Source: Amycolatopsis sp. A133
GTDB lineage: Bacteria > Actinomycetota > Actinomycetes > Mycobacteriales > Pseudonocardiaceae
Direction: 5' to 3'
Assembly: GCF_031082405.1 (NCBI RefSeq)
Contig: NZ_JAVHJU010000007.1
Location: 62,001 to 126,000 of the forward strand
Length of the DNA stretch: 64,000 bases
Position numbers and translations under genes: made by a program. Below the pieces are notes generated by a model. It was not told the DNA's origin, did not search any database, and saw nothing but the letters and a program-made list of their open reading frames with translations. Positions 41,416 to 49,534 of this stretch are shown here, piece after piece; the first letter of the stretch is position 1, and every line of letters starts with the position of its first letter.

Positions 41416-41867
41416 CAGCTCATCAGCGTGGCGGCCAGCGTGCCGCCCAATTCGGTGCACGCTTCGAGGGTCTTTTTATCCGGTTCACCCGTGGTGACGA
41501 CGGGTTCTGCCGCTTTGGCCCACGCCAAGCCCGTCGTGATGGCCAGCAGTTGCCGTTCCGTGCCCGAAATGTCGCTGTTGCCGTGAATCCAGTACCCGAA
41601 CGGGCGACCGCGCGTCTCATCCAGGCACGGGTAGTAAATCGTGTCGAAGAAGTGCTTCAGCGCACCGCTCATGCTGCCCAGATTCGCCGGCGTGCCCAGC
41701 AGGTAACCGTCCGCCTCGAGGACGTCGGGGACGGTGGCCGCCAGCGCCGCGCGGCGGACCACCTCGACCCCTTCGATGTCCGGGTGCGTCGCGCCCGCCA
41801 CGACGGCTTCGAACAGCGCCTGCGTCGACGGCGACGGCGTGTGGTGCACGATCAGCAACCTCGGCAT
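41415..41867 (-). CDS. Flavodoxin-family/NADPH-dependent FMN-reductase-like protein
   Basis: 150 residues. The flavodoxin FMN-phosphate loop is LLIVHHTPSPSTQALFEAVV; the isoalloxazine-binding loops are in YLLGTPANLGSMSGALKHFFD and FGYWIHGNSDISGTERQL. It starts in a TGATG overlap with the phospho-sugar mutase, so the two are co-translated. Likely a quinone or azo-type reductase or an electron carrier. No obvious functional link to sugar-phosphate metabolism. Confidence 0.82.
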   Translation of the reverse strand: MPRLLIVHHTPSPSTQALFEAVVAGATHPDIEGVEVVRRAALAATVPDVLEADGYLLGTPANLGSMSGALKHFFDTIYYPCLDETRGRPFGYWIHGNSDISGTERQLLAITTGLAWAKAAEPVVTTGEPDKKTLEACTELGGTLAATLMS

Positions 41868-43498
41868 CAGGCGAGCAGTTCCTCGACGTCCGCCCGCAAC
41901 GCCGTCAGCCGTTCCTGCGCCGCGCGCCGCGCTTCGGCCAGCGAGTCCGTCACCGGGGCCACCACCTGCAGGTACGCCTTCAGCTTCGGTTCGGTCCCGG
42001 ACGGCCGCACGACCACGCGGACGCCGTCGCCGGTCAGGCGCACGACGTCGGCGTCCGGCAGCAGGTCTTCGAGGGCAACGCCGACGCCGCCCAGCCGCGA
42101 CGGCGGGGTGGCCCGCACCTTCGCCATCAGCTGCCCGCGGACCGCGAGATCGGTGACCCGCAGCGAAACCTGGTCGGTCAGGTGGACGCCGTGGCGCTGC
42201 GCCAGCTCGTCGAGCACGTCCAGCGGCGTGCGGCCCTGTGCCTTGAGCTGCGCGGCGAACCCCGCGGCCAGCGTCGCGGCGGCGATGCCGTCCTTGTCGC
42301 GCACGAAGCCGGGGTTCACGCACAGCCCGAGCGCTTCTTCGTAGGCGAACACCAGTCCGTCGCCGGCCCGCACCAGCCACTTGAAGCCGGTCAGCGTCTC
42401 GGCGTACCGGGCACCTTCGGCCTTGGCGATCTCGCCGAGCATCGACGACGACACGATCGTGGTGGCCACCAGCGGGTCCGGCAGCACCGTTCGGTCCACT
42501 GTGGACAGGAGGTACGAGCCGAGCAGCACGCCGGTCTCGTCGCCGCGCAGCATCCGCCACCGCCCGTCCCGCTCGCGCACGCCCAGCGCACACCGGTCGG
42601 CGTCCGGGTCGAGCGCGATCGCCAGGTCGGCGTCCACATCGGACGCCAGCGCCAGCAGCAGGTCCGTCGCGCCCGGCTCTTCGGGGTTCGGGAACGAGAC
42701 GGTCGGGAAGTCGGGGTCCGGCGCGGCCTGGGCGTCCACCAGATGCAGGTCGGTGAAGCCGGCCCGCTCGAACGCCGCGCGCAGCGTGTCGGCGCCGACG
42801 CCGTGCAACGCCGTCGCGGCCACCCGCACCGCGCCTTCGTGCCCCATCGGCAGCGTCGCGACTTCGTCGAGGTAGCGGGGCAGCAGGTCGGCGACCTCGG
42901 CGCCGGGCGCCCGCGGCACGTCGACGGCGGACGGCGCGGCCTCGATGGCGCGCTCGATCTCGCCGTCGGACGGCGGGACGATCTGCCCGCCGGTCGCGTC
43001 GTAGAGCTTGTACCCGTTGTCCGCCGGGGGATTGTGCGACGCGGTGATCTGGATCCCCGCCACCGCGCCGAGCCGGCCGACGGCGAACGCGAGCACCGGC
43101 GTCGGCAGCGGACGGGGGAACACCTTGACGTCGAAGCCGGCCGCGGCCAGCACCTCGGCGGCCGCGGTCGCGAAGGCTTCCGAGCCGTGGCGCGCGTCGC
43201 GGCCGACGACGACCAGCGCGCCGGCGTGCCCGTGCGCCTTCAGCCACTCCGCGACCCCGGCCGTCGTGCGGGTGACGACGGCGACGTTCATCCCGTTCGG
43301 CCCGGCGCGCACCGGGCCGCGCAGGCCGGCGGTGCCGAACTCCAGGGGGCCGGCCAGCCGGTCGGCCAGGTCTCCGGCGGCCCCGGGGTCGCTGTCCGCC
43401 CGGGCCAGGACGGCCTCGAGTTCGGCGCGGGTGGCGGGGTCCGGATCGGCGGCGATCCAGCGGGAAGCGGCGTCACGCAGAGTGGAATCCGATGTCAC
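41867..43498 (-). CDS. Phospho-sugar mutase (phosphoglucomutase/phosphomannomutase)
   Basis: 543 residues from GTG at 43498. The catalytic phosphoserine loop is ITASHNPPADNGYKLYD; the metal-binding loop is LAIALDPDADRCALGV; substrate-recognition GLVFAYEEALGLCVNPGFV and the phosphate-binding C-terminus VRPSGTEPKLKAYLQV are intact. It interconverts hexose 1- and 6-phosphates for glycogen, cell-wall and nucleotide-sugar synthesis. Length fits the PgcA/PMM-PGM subgroup of actinomycetes. Divergent from the glycosyltransferase gene with 30 bases between. Confidence 0.94.
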   Translation of the reverse strand: MTSDSTLRDAASRWIAADPDPATRAELEAVLARADSDPGAAGDLADRLAGPLEFGTAGLRGPVRAGPNGMNVAVVTRTTAGVAEWLKAHGHAGALVVVGRDARHGSEAFATAAAEVLAAAGFDVKVFPRPLPTPVLAFAVGRLGAVAGIQITASHNPPADNGYKLYDATGGQIVPPSDGEIERAIEAAPSAVDVPRAPGAEVADLLPRYLDEVATLPMGHEGAVRVAATALHGVGADTLRAAFERAGFTDLHLVDAQAAPDPDFPTVSFPNPEEPGATDLLLALASDVDADLAIALDPDADRCALGVRERDGRWRMLRGDETGVLLGSYLLSTVDRTVLPDPLVATTIVSSSMLGEIAKAEGARYAETLTGFKWLVRAGDGLVFAYEEALGLCVNPGFVRDKDGIAAATLAAGFAAQLKAQGRTPLDVLDELAQRHGVHLTDQVSLRVTDLAVRGQLMAKVRATPPSRLGGVGVALEDLLPDADVVRLTGDGVRVVVRPSGTEPKLKAYLQVVAPVTDSLAEARRAAQERLTALRADVEELLA

Positions 43499-43528
43499 CG
43501 CGTCAGCCTACGGGCTATGGTCGGGTAG

Positions 43529-44692
43529 GTGCGCTTACTGTTCACCTCACTGGGGTCCTTCGGTCACACCTTCCCGCTCGTCCCGCTGGCGGTCGCCGCG
43601 CGCGAGGCGGGCCACGACGTCGTCTTCGCCACCTCGGAAGACTTCCTGCCACAGCTGACGAAAGCCGGGCTCGAGACGGCGGTCGCCGGGCTCGCCATCC
43701 GGGACGCGTTCGGGCAGGGGTTCGGCCAGGTGTTCGGCGAAGCCGGCCCGCCCGGCCCGCCGGGGGACATCCCGCGGGAAATGCTCTTCCCGGTCGTCGC
43801 GAAGGTGTTCGGCGAGCTGATGCCGAAGCGGTTCATGGCCGACCTGCTGCCGCTGTTCGAGCACGTCCGCCCCGATCTGGTCGTGAGCGAAGCGGGCAAC
43901 TCGGGCGGCGCGTTCGCCGCGCTGAAGGCCGGAATCCCGCTGGTGTCGCACGGTTTCGGCCGGGTGGCGGGCGACGACCCGATGGCCACGCAGATCCGGG
44001 ACGCGATCCGCGCACATGGCGCCGAACTGGGGATCGAGATCGGCGACGGCCTGGCGTTCGGCGGCTCGTTCATCGACATCTGCCCGGAGTCGGTGCAGGA
44101 CCCCGGTTTCCTGGCGCGCACGCGCCGGGTGCCGCTGCGTCCGGTCGGCTGGAGCGAGCCGGGCGAACTGCCGCCGGGCGTGCTGGACAAGCGGCGTCCG
44201 CTGGTCTACCTGACGCTGGGCACGGCGATGGGGCACGCGGGGGTGCTCACCGAGGCGATCGCCGGTCTGTCCGGTTTGGACGTCGACGTCCTGGTCGCCA
44301 CCGGCCCGTCGCTGCCGGAGGACGCGCTGGGCGAGGTCCCGGCGAACGTCCGGCTCGAGGCGTGGGTCCCCCAGGCGGCGCTGCTCCCGCACGTCGACCT
44401 GGTGGTCCACCACGGCGGCAGCGGCACAACGCTCGGCGCGTTCGGCGCGGCCCTCCCGCAGCTGCTGCTCCCGCAGGGGGCGGACCAGTTCAGCAACGCG
44501 GACGCGGTCCTCGCGGCCGGGGTGGGCGACCGCCTGCTCGGCGCCGAAGTCACCGCCGACGCCGTCGCCACCAAGGCCCGTCACCTCCTCACGGACCCCA
44601 CAGTCCGCGACGCGGCCCGCGTCCTGTCCGCCGAAGTGGCGTCAATGCCATCCCCAGCCGAGGTCGCCGCCGCCCTCCCCACCCTGGCCTGA
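43529..44692 (+). CDS. GT1-family glycosyltransferase (macrolide/UGT-like)
   Basis: 387 residues from GTG at 43529. The N-terminal LLFTSLGSFGHTFPLVPLAVAA acceptor-domain loop contains the catalytic His (GH), and the donor-binding motif near the C-terminus is WVPQAALLPHVDLVVHHGGSGTTLGAF with LLLPQGADQFSNAD. This is the GT-B fold of enzymes that attach activated sugars to lipophilic acceptors or inactivate macrolides. No polyketide genes are nearby, so a detoxifying or tailoring role for a diffusible compound is open. It is divergent from the sugar mutase and ends before a palindrome pair. Confidence 0.9.
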   Translation: MRLLFTSLGSFGHTFPLVPLAVAAREAGHDVVFATSEDFLPQLTKAGLETAVAGLAIRDAFGQGFGQVFGEAGPPGPPGDIPREMLFPVVAKVFGELMPKRFMADLLPLFEHVRPDLVVSEAGNSGGAFAALKAGIPLVSHGFGRVAGDDPMATQIRDAIRAHGAELGIEIGDGLAFGGSFIDICPESVQDPGFLARTRRVPLRPVGWSEPGELPPGVLDKRRPLVYLTLGTAMGHAGVLTEAIAGLSGLDVDVLVATGPSLPEDALGEVPANVRLEAWVPQAALLPHVDLVVHHGGSGTTLGAFGAALPQLLLPQGADQFSNADAVLAAGVGDRLLGAEVTADAVATKARHLLTDPTVRDAARVLSAEVASMPSPAEVAAALPTLA

Positions 44693-44705
44693 AGCCCCAA
44701 AAGCG

Positions 44706-44764
44706 CACTTTCACGTGAAAGTGAGGCGGAGTAACGACCTCCGGATCACTTTCACGTGAAAGTG
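44706..44764. terminator. Paired CTTTCACGTGAAAG palindromes, copy 2
   Basis: Two identical 18-bp palindromes CACTTTCACGTGAAAGTG at 44706-44723 and 44747-44764, separated by 23 bases ending ACCTCCGGAT, as in the copy at 37828. The element fills the space between the convergent glycosyltransferase and purine nucleoside phosphorylase genes. Each palindrome, or the pair together, can form a hairpin, so bidirectional termination is likely. Confidence 0.8.
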
Positions 44765-44779
44765 CGGCCTTCGACGGGG

Positions 44780-45559
44780 TCAGGCGCGGGTGACCAGTTC
44801 GCGTAGCAGGGAGCCCATTTGGGTGGCGGCCGCGCGGCCGGCTTCCAGGACTTCTTCGTGGTTCAGCGGCTCGCCGGTCATGCCCGCGGCCAGGTTCGTC
44901 ACCAGGGACAGGCCGAAGACCTCGACGCCGGCCGCGCGGGCGGCGATGGCCTCCAGCACCGTCGACATGCCGACCAGGTCCGCGCCCATCGTGCGCAGCA
45001 TGCGGATCTCCGCCGGCGTCTCGAAGTGCGGCCCGGTCAGGCCCGCGTAGACGCCTTCTTCGAGCGACGGGTCGATCTCGCGGGCGATGCCCCGCAGCCG
45101 TGCCGAGTACAGGTCCGTCAGGTCGACGAAGTTCGCGCCGACGATCGGCGAGCGCGCGGTCAGGTTCAGGTGGTCCGAGATCAGCACCGGCTGGCCCACG
45201 TGGAAGCCCTCGCGCAGGCCGCCCGCCGCGTTCGTCAGCAGCACCGACCGGACGCCGGCCGCCGCCGCGGTGCGCACGTTGTGCACCACCCGGTCGACGC
45301 CCTTGCCCTCGTAGAAGTGCGTCCGCCCGAGCATCACCAGGACGTTCTTGTCCCCGACCTTCAGCGAGCGGATGGTGCCGCCGTGGCCCACCGCGCCGGG
45401 CGTGGTGAAGCCGGGCAGCTCGGCGAACGGGATCTCCGTCTCGCACTCCCCGATGACGTCCGCCGCCGGGCGCCAGCCCGAACCCAGGACCACCGCGATG
45501 TCGTGCGCATCCACGCCGGTGCGCTTGGCGATGGCGCTCGCGGCCTCGTGTTCACTCAT
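44780..45559 (-). CDS. punA: Purine-nucleoside phosphorylase
   Basis: 259 residues from ATG at 45559. The phosphate-binding GSGW loop ([13 protein letters not shown]), [25 protein letters not shown] and [22 protein letters not shown] are hallmarks of the trimeric PNP family. Asn in [11 protein letters not shown] contacts the purine base. It splits inosine and guanosine into base and ribose-1-phosphate. Translation is coupled to the ABA4-like membrane gene by ATGA, forming an operon of three genes under the MerR-linked promoter region, an unusual setting for this salvage enzyme. Confidence 0.94.
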   Translation of the reverse strand: MSEHEAASAIAKRTGVDAHDIAVVLGSGWRPAADVIGECETEIPFAELPGFTTPGAVGHGGTIRSLKVGDKNVLVMLGRTHFYEGKGVDRVVHNVRTAAAAGVRSVLLTNAAGGLREGFHVGQPVLISDHLNLTARSPIVGANFVDLTDLYSARLRGIAREIDPSLEEGVYAGLTGPHFETPAEIRMLRTMGADLVGMSTVLEAIAARAAGVEVFGLSLVTNLAAGMTGEPLNHEEVLEAGRAAATQMGSLLRELVTRA

Positions 45560-45975
45560 GCGAGGGAGCGTATCCGGACGGCTCTCACCACGAGGAACGC
45601 CACCAGCCCGAACGGCGAGAGGAAGATCGTCAGGGCCAGGACCGGGCTGACGATCCACGGCGAGATCCCGCGTTCACGGCCTTCGAAGTACATCCACCGC
45701 GCGATGAACAGGTCGAACGCGATGAGGTGCGCCCAGACGAGCCCGGCGCCCCACGGCGTGGCCAGCAGCGTCTGCAGGACGCCGAGGTCGGGCCGGAGCA
45801 TCGCCCGCCCCCACTCGCCGAAGTGCGGCAGCGCGAGCCCGAAGTAGCACACGAGCGGCAGCAGCGGCACCCACGGCGACGCCATGATCCGCGGCGTCCG
45901 GCGCCACTGCGGGGCCAGGATCATCAGCGCCCAGAACGGCGCCGCCAGCGGGAACGCCAGGTCGAAGAGGCTCAT
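45556..45975 (-). CDS. ABA4-like (DUF4281) membrane protein
   Basis: 139 residues with four hydrophobic segments. [59 protein letters not shown] and [20 protein letters not shown] closely follow the ABA4-like family, whose plant member is needed for neoxanthin synthesis; bacterial roles are unknown. It starts in an ATGA overlap with the larger membrane gene upstream and ends in an ATGA overlap with the nucleoside phosphorylase. Confidence 0.85.
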   Translation of the reverse strand: MSLFDLAFPLAAPFWALMILAPQWRRTPRIMASPWVPLLPLVCYFGLALPHFGEWGRAMLRPDLGVLQTLLATPWGAGLVWAHLIAFDLFIARWMYFEGRERGISPWIVSPVLALTIFLSPFGLVAFLVVRAVRIRSLA

Positions 45976-46913
45976 CGGACGCGCACCGTAGCCCACGCCC
46001 CCAGCCCGACCGCCGCGACCAGCAGCGCGGCCGCGCCCAGCGTCGTCGCGTCCGGGTGCACGATCGGCTGTGCCCGCAGCGCCTGCCACGTGACCAGCGC
46101 GGTCAGCCCCGCGTACCCGGCCGCGCCGAGCAGGACGAGCCGGGCGCGGACGACGTCGTCGCGCAGCCGCGGGAACCGCGAGGCCAGCGCCAGGAGCCCG
46201 ATGGCCAGCAGCGGGAGGGCCTGCAGCGCGTGCATGCCGACGAAGTGCGGGATCCGCAGGTCGCCCGCCTCCGTGCTCCAGCCGAGGATCGGCAGGCCGG
46301 GGCCGCCGTCGGCGAGCCCGACGGTGTGCGCGCCGACCATGTCCGGGCGTCCGCCGGTCTTCCACTGCGCGAGCTGCTGCGCGGTCGGCGACGTCATCAG
46401 GATGCCCAGCGAAATCCCCGCCAGCGACAGCACGGCCCCGGCGCGCACCGCCCAGGAGCTCGCCCGGTCCGGCACCTTCGTGAACACCACCAGAACGGTC
46501 AGCACGAGCGTCGCGACCCACAGCCCCATGATCATCTTGCCCATGACGTTGTAGATCAGCGCGTCCTGCGGGGTCGCGTTGTTGAAGTGGCTCGCGTGGC
46601 CGCGTGCCGCCTGGAACACCAGCAGGACGTACTCGGCGGCGAAGATCAGGACCAGGAGGTTCGTCAGCCAGGCCGCCGTGCGGCGGAAGCGGGGCAGCAG
46701 TGAGACGAGCCGGCTCCAGGTGGCGAAGTAGAGCGCGCCGGACACCGCGAACTTCAACGGCTTCGCCCAGATCGGCGCGCCGGCCAGGGTCCGCTGGTCG
46801 AGGAGCAGGGCAGCGACGCACAGCACCGCCAGCACCCCCAGCGCGACGGCCGCGAACGCGGACGGCCGGTGCCACCCGTTCGTTCTGCTCCGGAGATCGG
46901 CAAGGATGGTCAT
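45972..46913 (-). CDS. Eight-helix membrane protein, unknown function
   Basis: 313 residues from ATG at 46913 (GGGAGGGAACC upstream). Hydrophobic segments include FAAVALGVLAVLCVAALLL, LLVLIFAAEYVLLVFQAA, LWVATLVLTVLVVF, AGAVLSLAGISLGILM, ALPLLAIGLLALA and a C-terminal LGAAALLVAAVGLGAW. Conserved-looking loops are HFNNATPQDALIYNVMGKMI and HTVGLADGGPGLPILGWSTE with RIPHFVGMHALQ, containing several His. The family is not recognised. First gene of the operon with the ABA4-like and PNP genes; divergent from a MerR gene that likely controls it. Confidence 0.75.
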   Translation of the reverse strand: MTILADLRSRTNGWHRPSAFAAVALGVLAVLCVAALLLDQRTLAGAPIWAKPLKFAVSGALYFATWSRLVSLLPRFRRTAAWLTNLLVLIFAAEYVLLVFQAARGHASHFNNATPQDALIYNVMGKMIMGLWVATLVLTVLVVFTKVPDRASSWAVRAGAVLSLAGISLGILMTSPTAQQLAQWKTGGRPDMVGAHTVGLADGGPGLPILGWSTEAGDLRIPHFVGMHALQALPLLAIGLLALASRFPRLRDDVVRARLVLLGAAGYAGLTALVTWQALRAQPIVHPDATTLGAAALLVAAVGLGAWATVRVR

Positions 46914-46927
46914 GGTTCCCTCCCAGA

Positions 46928-46970
46928 ATGGATAGTCAAGCTCTCCGTTATGGGAAGTTAAGCTATCCAT
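46928..46970. promoter_or_regulatory. MerR operator candidate with inverted and direct repeats
   Basis: ATGGATAG (46928-46935) and CTATCCAT (46963-46970) are inverted repeats. Inside them are two direct repeats, AGTCAAGCTCTCC (46934-46946) and AGTTAAGCTATCC (46956-46968), 22 bp apart. The segment lies between the divergent membrane operon and the MerR gene. Binding by the MerR protein is inference. Confidence 0.5.
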
Positions 46971-47027
46971 GCTGAGCTGTCTTCAGGGTTGCCCCGGAGA
47001 CCGACCCCGGGATCGGAGCGCAAGCGC

Positions 47028-47657
47028 ATGCGCATGGCCGAATTGAGCGCCGAATCGGGCGTGCCGGTCGCGACCGTCAAGTACTACCTGCGCGAAGGGC
47101 TGCTCCCGCCCGGCGAGCGCACCAGCCCGAACCAGGCCCGGTACTCCGCGGCGCACGTCCAGCGGCTGCGGCTGATCAAGGCGCTCACCGAGGTCGGCGG
47201 GCTGACGCTGGCCTCCGTCGGCGTCGTGCTGACCGCGATCGACGGCGACGCGACCCCGCACCGGACGATGGGGTTCGTCCAGGACGAGCTGGCCGGGCCG
47301 GTCCCGAAGGTGTCCGCCGAGGCCGCGGCGTGGGCGACCGGGCTGCTCGAGGACCTCCTCCGCCGCACCGGCTGGAAGCTGCACGATCCCGGGCAGCCCG
47401 CGTTCGCCAACCTCGTCGCCGCGCTGGCCACGGCGAAGGAGCTCGGGCACGGCAAGCTGACCGAACGGCTCGAGGAGTACGCGGAGCTGGCGATGCGCGT
47501 CGCGGAGCTCGACCTCGCGGTGGTGACCGGCCTGACCTCGGTCGACAAGATCATCGAGGCGGGCCTGGTCACCACCGTGCTCGGGGACCGGATCTTCGCC
47601 GGGCTGCGCCACCTGGCCCAGGAGGAGGTGTCCCGGAAGGTCCTCGGCGGCGGCTAG
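47028..47657 (+). CDS. MerR-family regulator
   Basis: 209 residues from ATG at 47028 with GGAG nine bases before it. The winged helix is MRMAELSAESGVPVATVKYY and LREGLLPPGERTSPNQARY. The C-terminal domain is long (about 140 residues) and Ala/Leu-rich helical, as in MerR-like proteins that bind organic ligands. Longer frames upstream lack a ribosome site. Its stop TAG is shared in antisense with the stop of the convergent kinase (palindromic CTAG), a four-base overlap. It likely governs the divergent membrane-PNP operon. Confidence 0.87.
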   Translation: MRMAELSAESGVPVATVKYYLREGLLPPGERTSPNQARYSAAHVQRLRLIKALTEVGGLTLASVGVVLTAIDGDATPHRTMGFVQDELAGPVPKVSAEAAAWATGLLEDLLRRTGWKLHDPGQPAFANLVAALATAKELGHGKLTERLEEYAELAMRVAELDLAVVTGLTSVDKIIEAGLVTTVLGDRIFAGLRHLAQEEVSRKVLGGG

Positions 47658-49450
47658 TCCGAGACGCTCAGGGTGGGGGCGACCCGGTCGAAGACGTCCT
47701 CGCGGCCCGAGTTCTCCTGCTCGGCCGGCACCGTGACGGACAGGAGCCACAGGCTGGTGCCCGCCTGGGTCAGGTTCATGAACGTCACGCGGGTGCCGCC
47801 ACCGCCGTCGCTCTCCGGCAGGGTGCCGCCCTCGGCGAGGCGGTAGGTCAGCGTCGTGCCCTTGCCCCCCGGCAAGGGCGACGGCGGGAACAGGAAGAAC
47901 GCGTCCGCCGGGTAGGACGTCTTGAGCCAGTTGATGTACTCGTCGTCGCTGGGGAACTGGGCGAAGTACTTCGCCAGCCGTTCCACCCGGAGCGACCGGC
48001 GGCCGTCGGGCGAGACGTACTGGACGGCCGTGTTCGCCCCGAACTTCGTGGTGGTGTGCGGGGCGACGAACTTCTGCCACCCCTCGGGCACCTGGAGGCC
48101 GAACTGCCCGCCGTTGCCGGTCACGTAGCTCGCGTCGCCGGACTGCTGCACCAGCGACGGCGCCGGCACGTCGGTGGGGCCGTTCGGCGTGCTGCGCGGT
48201 GCGGCGTCCGGCGGCAGCAGCGATTGGCCGCCGACCGCCCTGGCCAGCGCGAACCCGCCGCCCGCGGCGAGGAGGAAGAGCAGGATCGCCACCGCGACGA
48301 GCACGGCGGTCGCCGTGGAGCTGCGCCGCGCCGGCCGCGGCGGCGCGACGAACACCGTCGGCGGGTCCGAGGCGGGGGGCGGGGACGGCGCCGGGGCGGG
48401 CGGCCGCAGGAACGGCAGCGGGCCGGGGTCGGTGGCGAGCTCGCTGCTCGACGCCTCGGCCTTCTTCTCGGCCTTGGCCGCGCCCTTCTCGGGCAGGACG
48501 GTCTTGAGCACCTGCGTGTCGCTCGCGTCCGGCTGCGCGGACGTCTTCTTGCCGTCCGGGGTGTGGAACAGCTCGGGCCCGAACAGGTCGAGCGGCGTCT
48601 TCGTCTGCAGCGGGTACAGCCGGTGCCGGACCTCCCGCAGCGTGATCCGCCGGCCGGGTTCCTTCCGCATCAGCGCGCCGATGACGTCGGCCAGCGGGCC
48701 GGCCTTCGGCTGCGGCACCTTCCCGTTGACGACCTTGCCGACCGTCTCCAGCGGGTCGCCGTCGGCGTCGTACGGCGGTGCGCCCTCGACCGCGGCGAAC
48801 AGCGTCGCGCCGAGGCCCCAGAGGTCCGCGGCCGGCGTGACGGCGCCGCCGGAGGCCACCTCCGGGGCGATGTAGGCGGGCGAGCCGAGCATGATCCCGG
48901 TGCGGGTCATGGTCGCCTCGGAGACGTTGCGGGCGATGCCGAAGTCGGTCAGCTTGATCCGGCCGTCGCTGGCCACCAGGACGTTGCCCGGCTTGACGTC
49001 ACGGTGGGTGATCCCGGCGGAGTGCGCGGCCTCCAGCGCGGACGCCACAGCGATGCCGACGGCGGCGGCCTGCCCGACGGTCAGCGGCCCGTGGTCGCGC
49101 AGGATGTGCGCCAGGCTGCGCGAAGGCAGCAGCTCCATCACCACGAACGGCTGGTCGTCCTCGCGCGCGACGTCGTGCAGGATGATGACGTTGGGGTGGG
49201 ACAGCACGGCGATCGCGCGCGCCTCGCGCAGCGTGCGCTCCCGCAGTTCGTCCGCCTGCGACGCCGGGATGCCCGGCGGCACCTTCATCTCCTTGACGGC
49301 GACCTGCCGGTGCAGGAACTCGTCGTAGGCCGACCAGACGGTGCCCATCGACCCGGAGCCGAGCACCGAACGCAGCCGGTAGCGACCGGCGACCACTCGT
49401 GTCTCTTCGCTGGAGGGGGGCACGGGCCAATTGTGTCGTACGCGCGGCAC
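47654..49450 (-). CDS. Serine/threonine protein kinase with extracellular domain
   Basis: 598 residues from GTG at 49450 (AGGGG close upstream). Kinase domain at residues ~22-280: GSGSMGTVW glycine loop, VAVKEMKV Lys, HRDVKPGN catalytic loop (RD type), DFGIA and GSPAYIAPE. A Pro/Ala-rich juxtamembrane linker leads to one membrane helix (TATAVLVAVAILLFLLAAGG). The roughly 200-residue extracellular part (GQFGLQVPEGWQKFVAPH, YINWLKTSYPADAFFLF, LTYRLAEGGTLPE) is a beta-rich fold without PASTA repeats. It faces the MerR gene convergently and is divergent from mutA. Confidence 0.9.
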   Translation of the reverse strand: MPRVRHNWPVPPSSEETRVVAGRYRLRSVLGSGSMGTVWSAYDEFLHRQVAVKEMKVPPGIPASQADELRERTLREARAIAVLSHPNVIILHDVAREDDQPFVVMELLPSRSLAHILRDHGPLTVGQAAAVGIAVASALEAAHSAGITHRDVKPGNVLVASDGRIKLTDFGIARNVSEATMTRTGIMLGSPAYIAPEVASGGAVTPAADLWGLGATLFAAVEGAPPYDADGDPLETVGKVVNGKVPQPKAGPLADVIGALMRKEPGRRITLREVRHRLYPLQTKTPLDLFGPELFHTPDGKKTSAQPDASDTQVLKTVLPEKGAAKAEKKAEASSSELATDPGPLPFLRPPAPAPSPPPASDPPTVFVAPPRPARRSSTATAVLVAVAILLFLLAAGGGFALARAVGGQSLLPPDAAPRSTPNGPTDVPAPSLVQQSGDASYVTGNGGQFGLQVPEGWQKFVAPHTTTKFGANTAVQYVSPDGRRSLRVERLAKYFAQFPSDDEYINWLKTSYPADAFFLFPPSPLPGGKGTTLTYRLAEGGTLPESDGGGGTRVTFMNLTQAGTSLWLLSVTVPAEQENSGREDVFDRVAPTLSVSD

Positions 49451-49534
49451 CGGCCCCTAACCTGCCCGGGCCGCCCCCCTAGCGCGACCAGACTCACAGG
49501 TCGAGCGCGGCGAGTGCCTCTACCATCACAGGTT

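Noticed and set aside
43529..44692. Macrolide biosynthesis cluster around the GT1 gene
   Set aside because: No polyketide synthase, deoxysugar or resistance methylase genes are nearby; neighbours are housekeeping genes.
47654..47657. Four-base convergent overlap through CTAG
   Set aside because: The palindromic CTAG gives TAG stops on both strands. It is a neat coincidence, not evidence of regulation.
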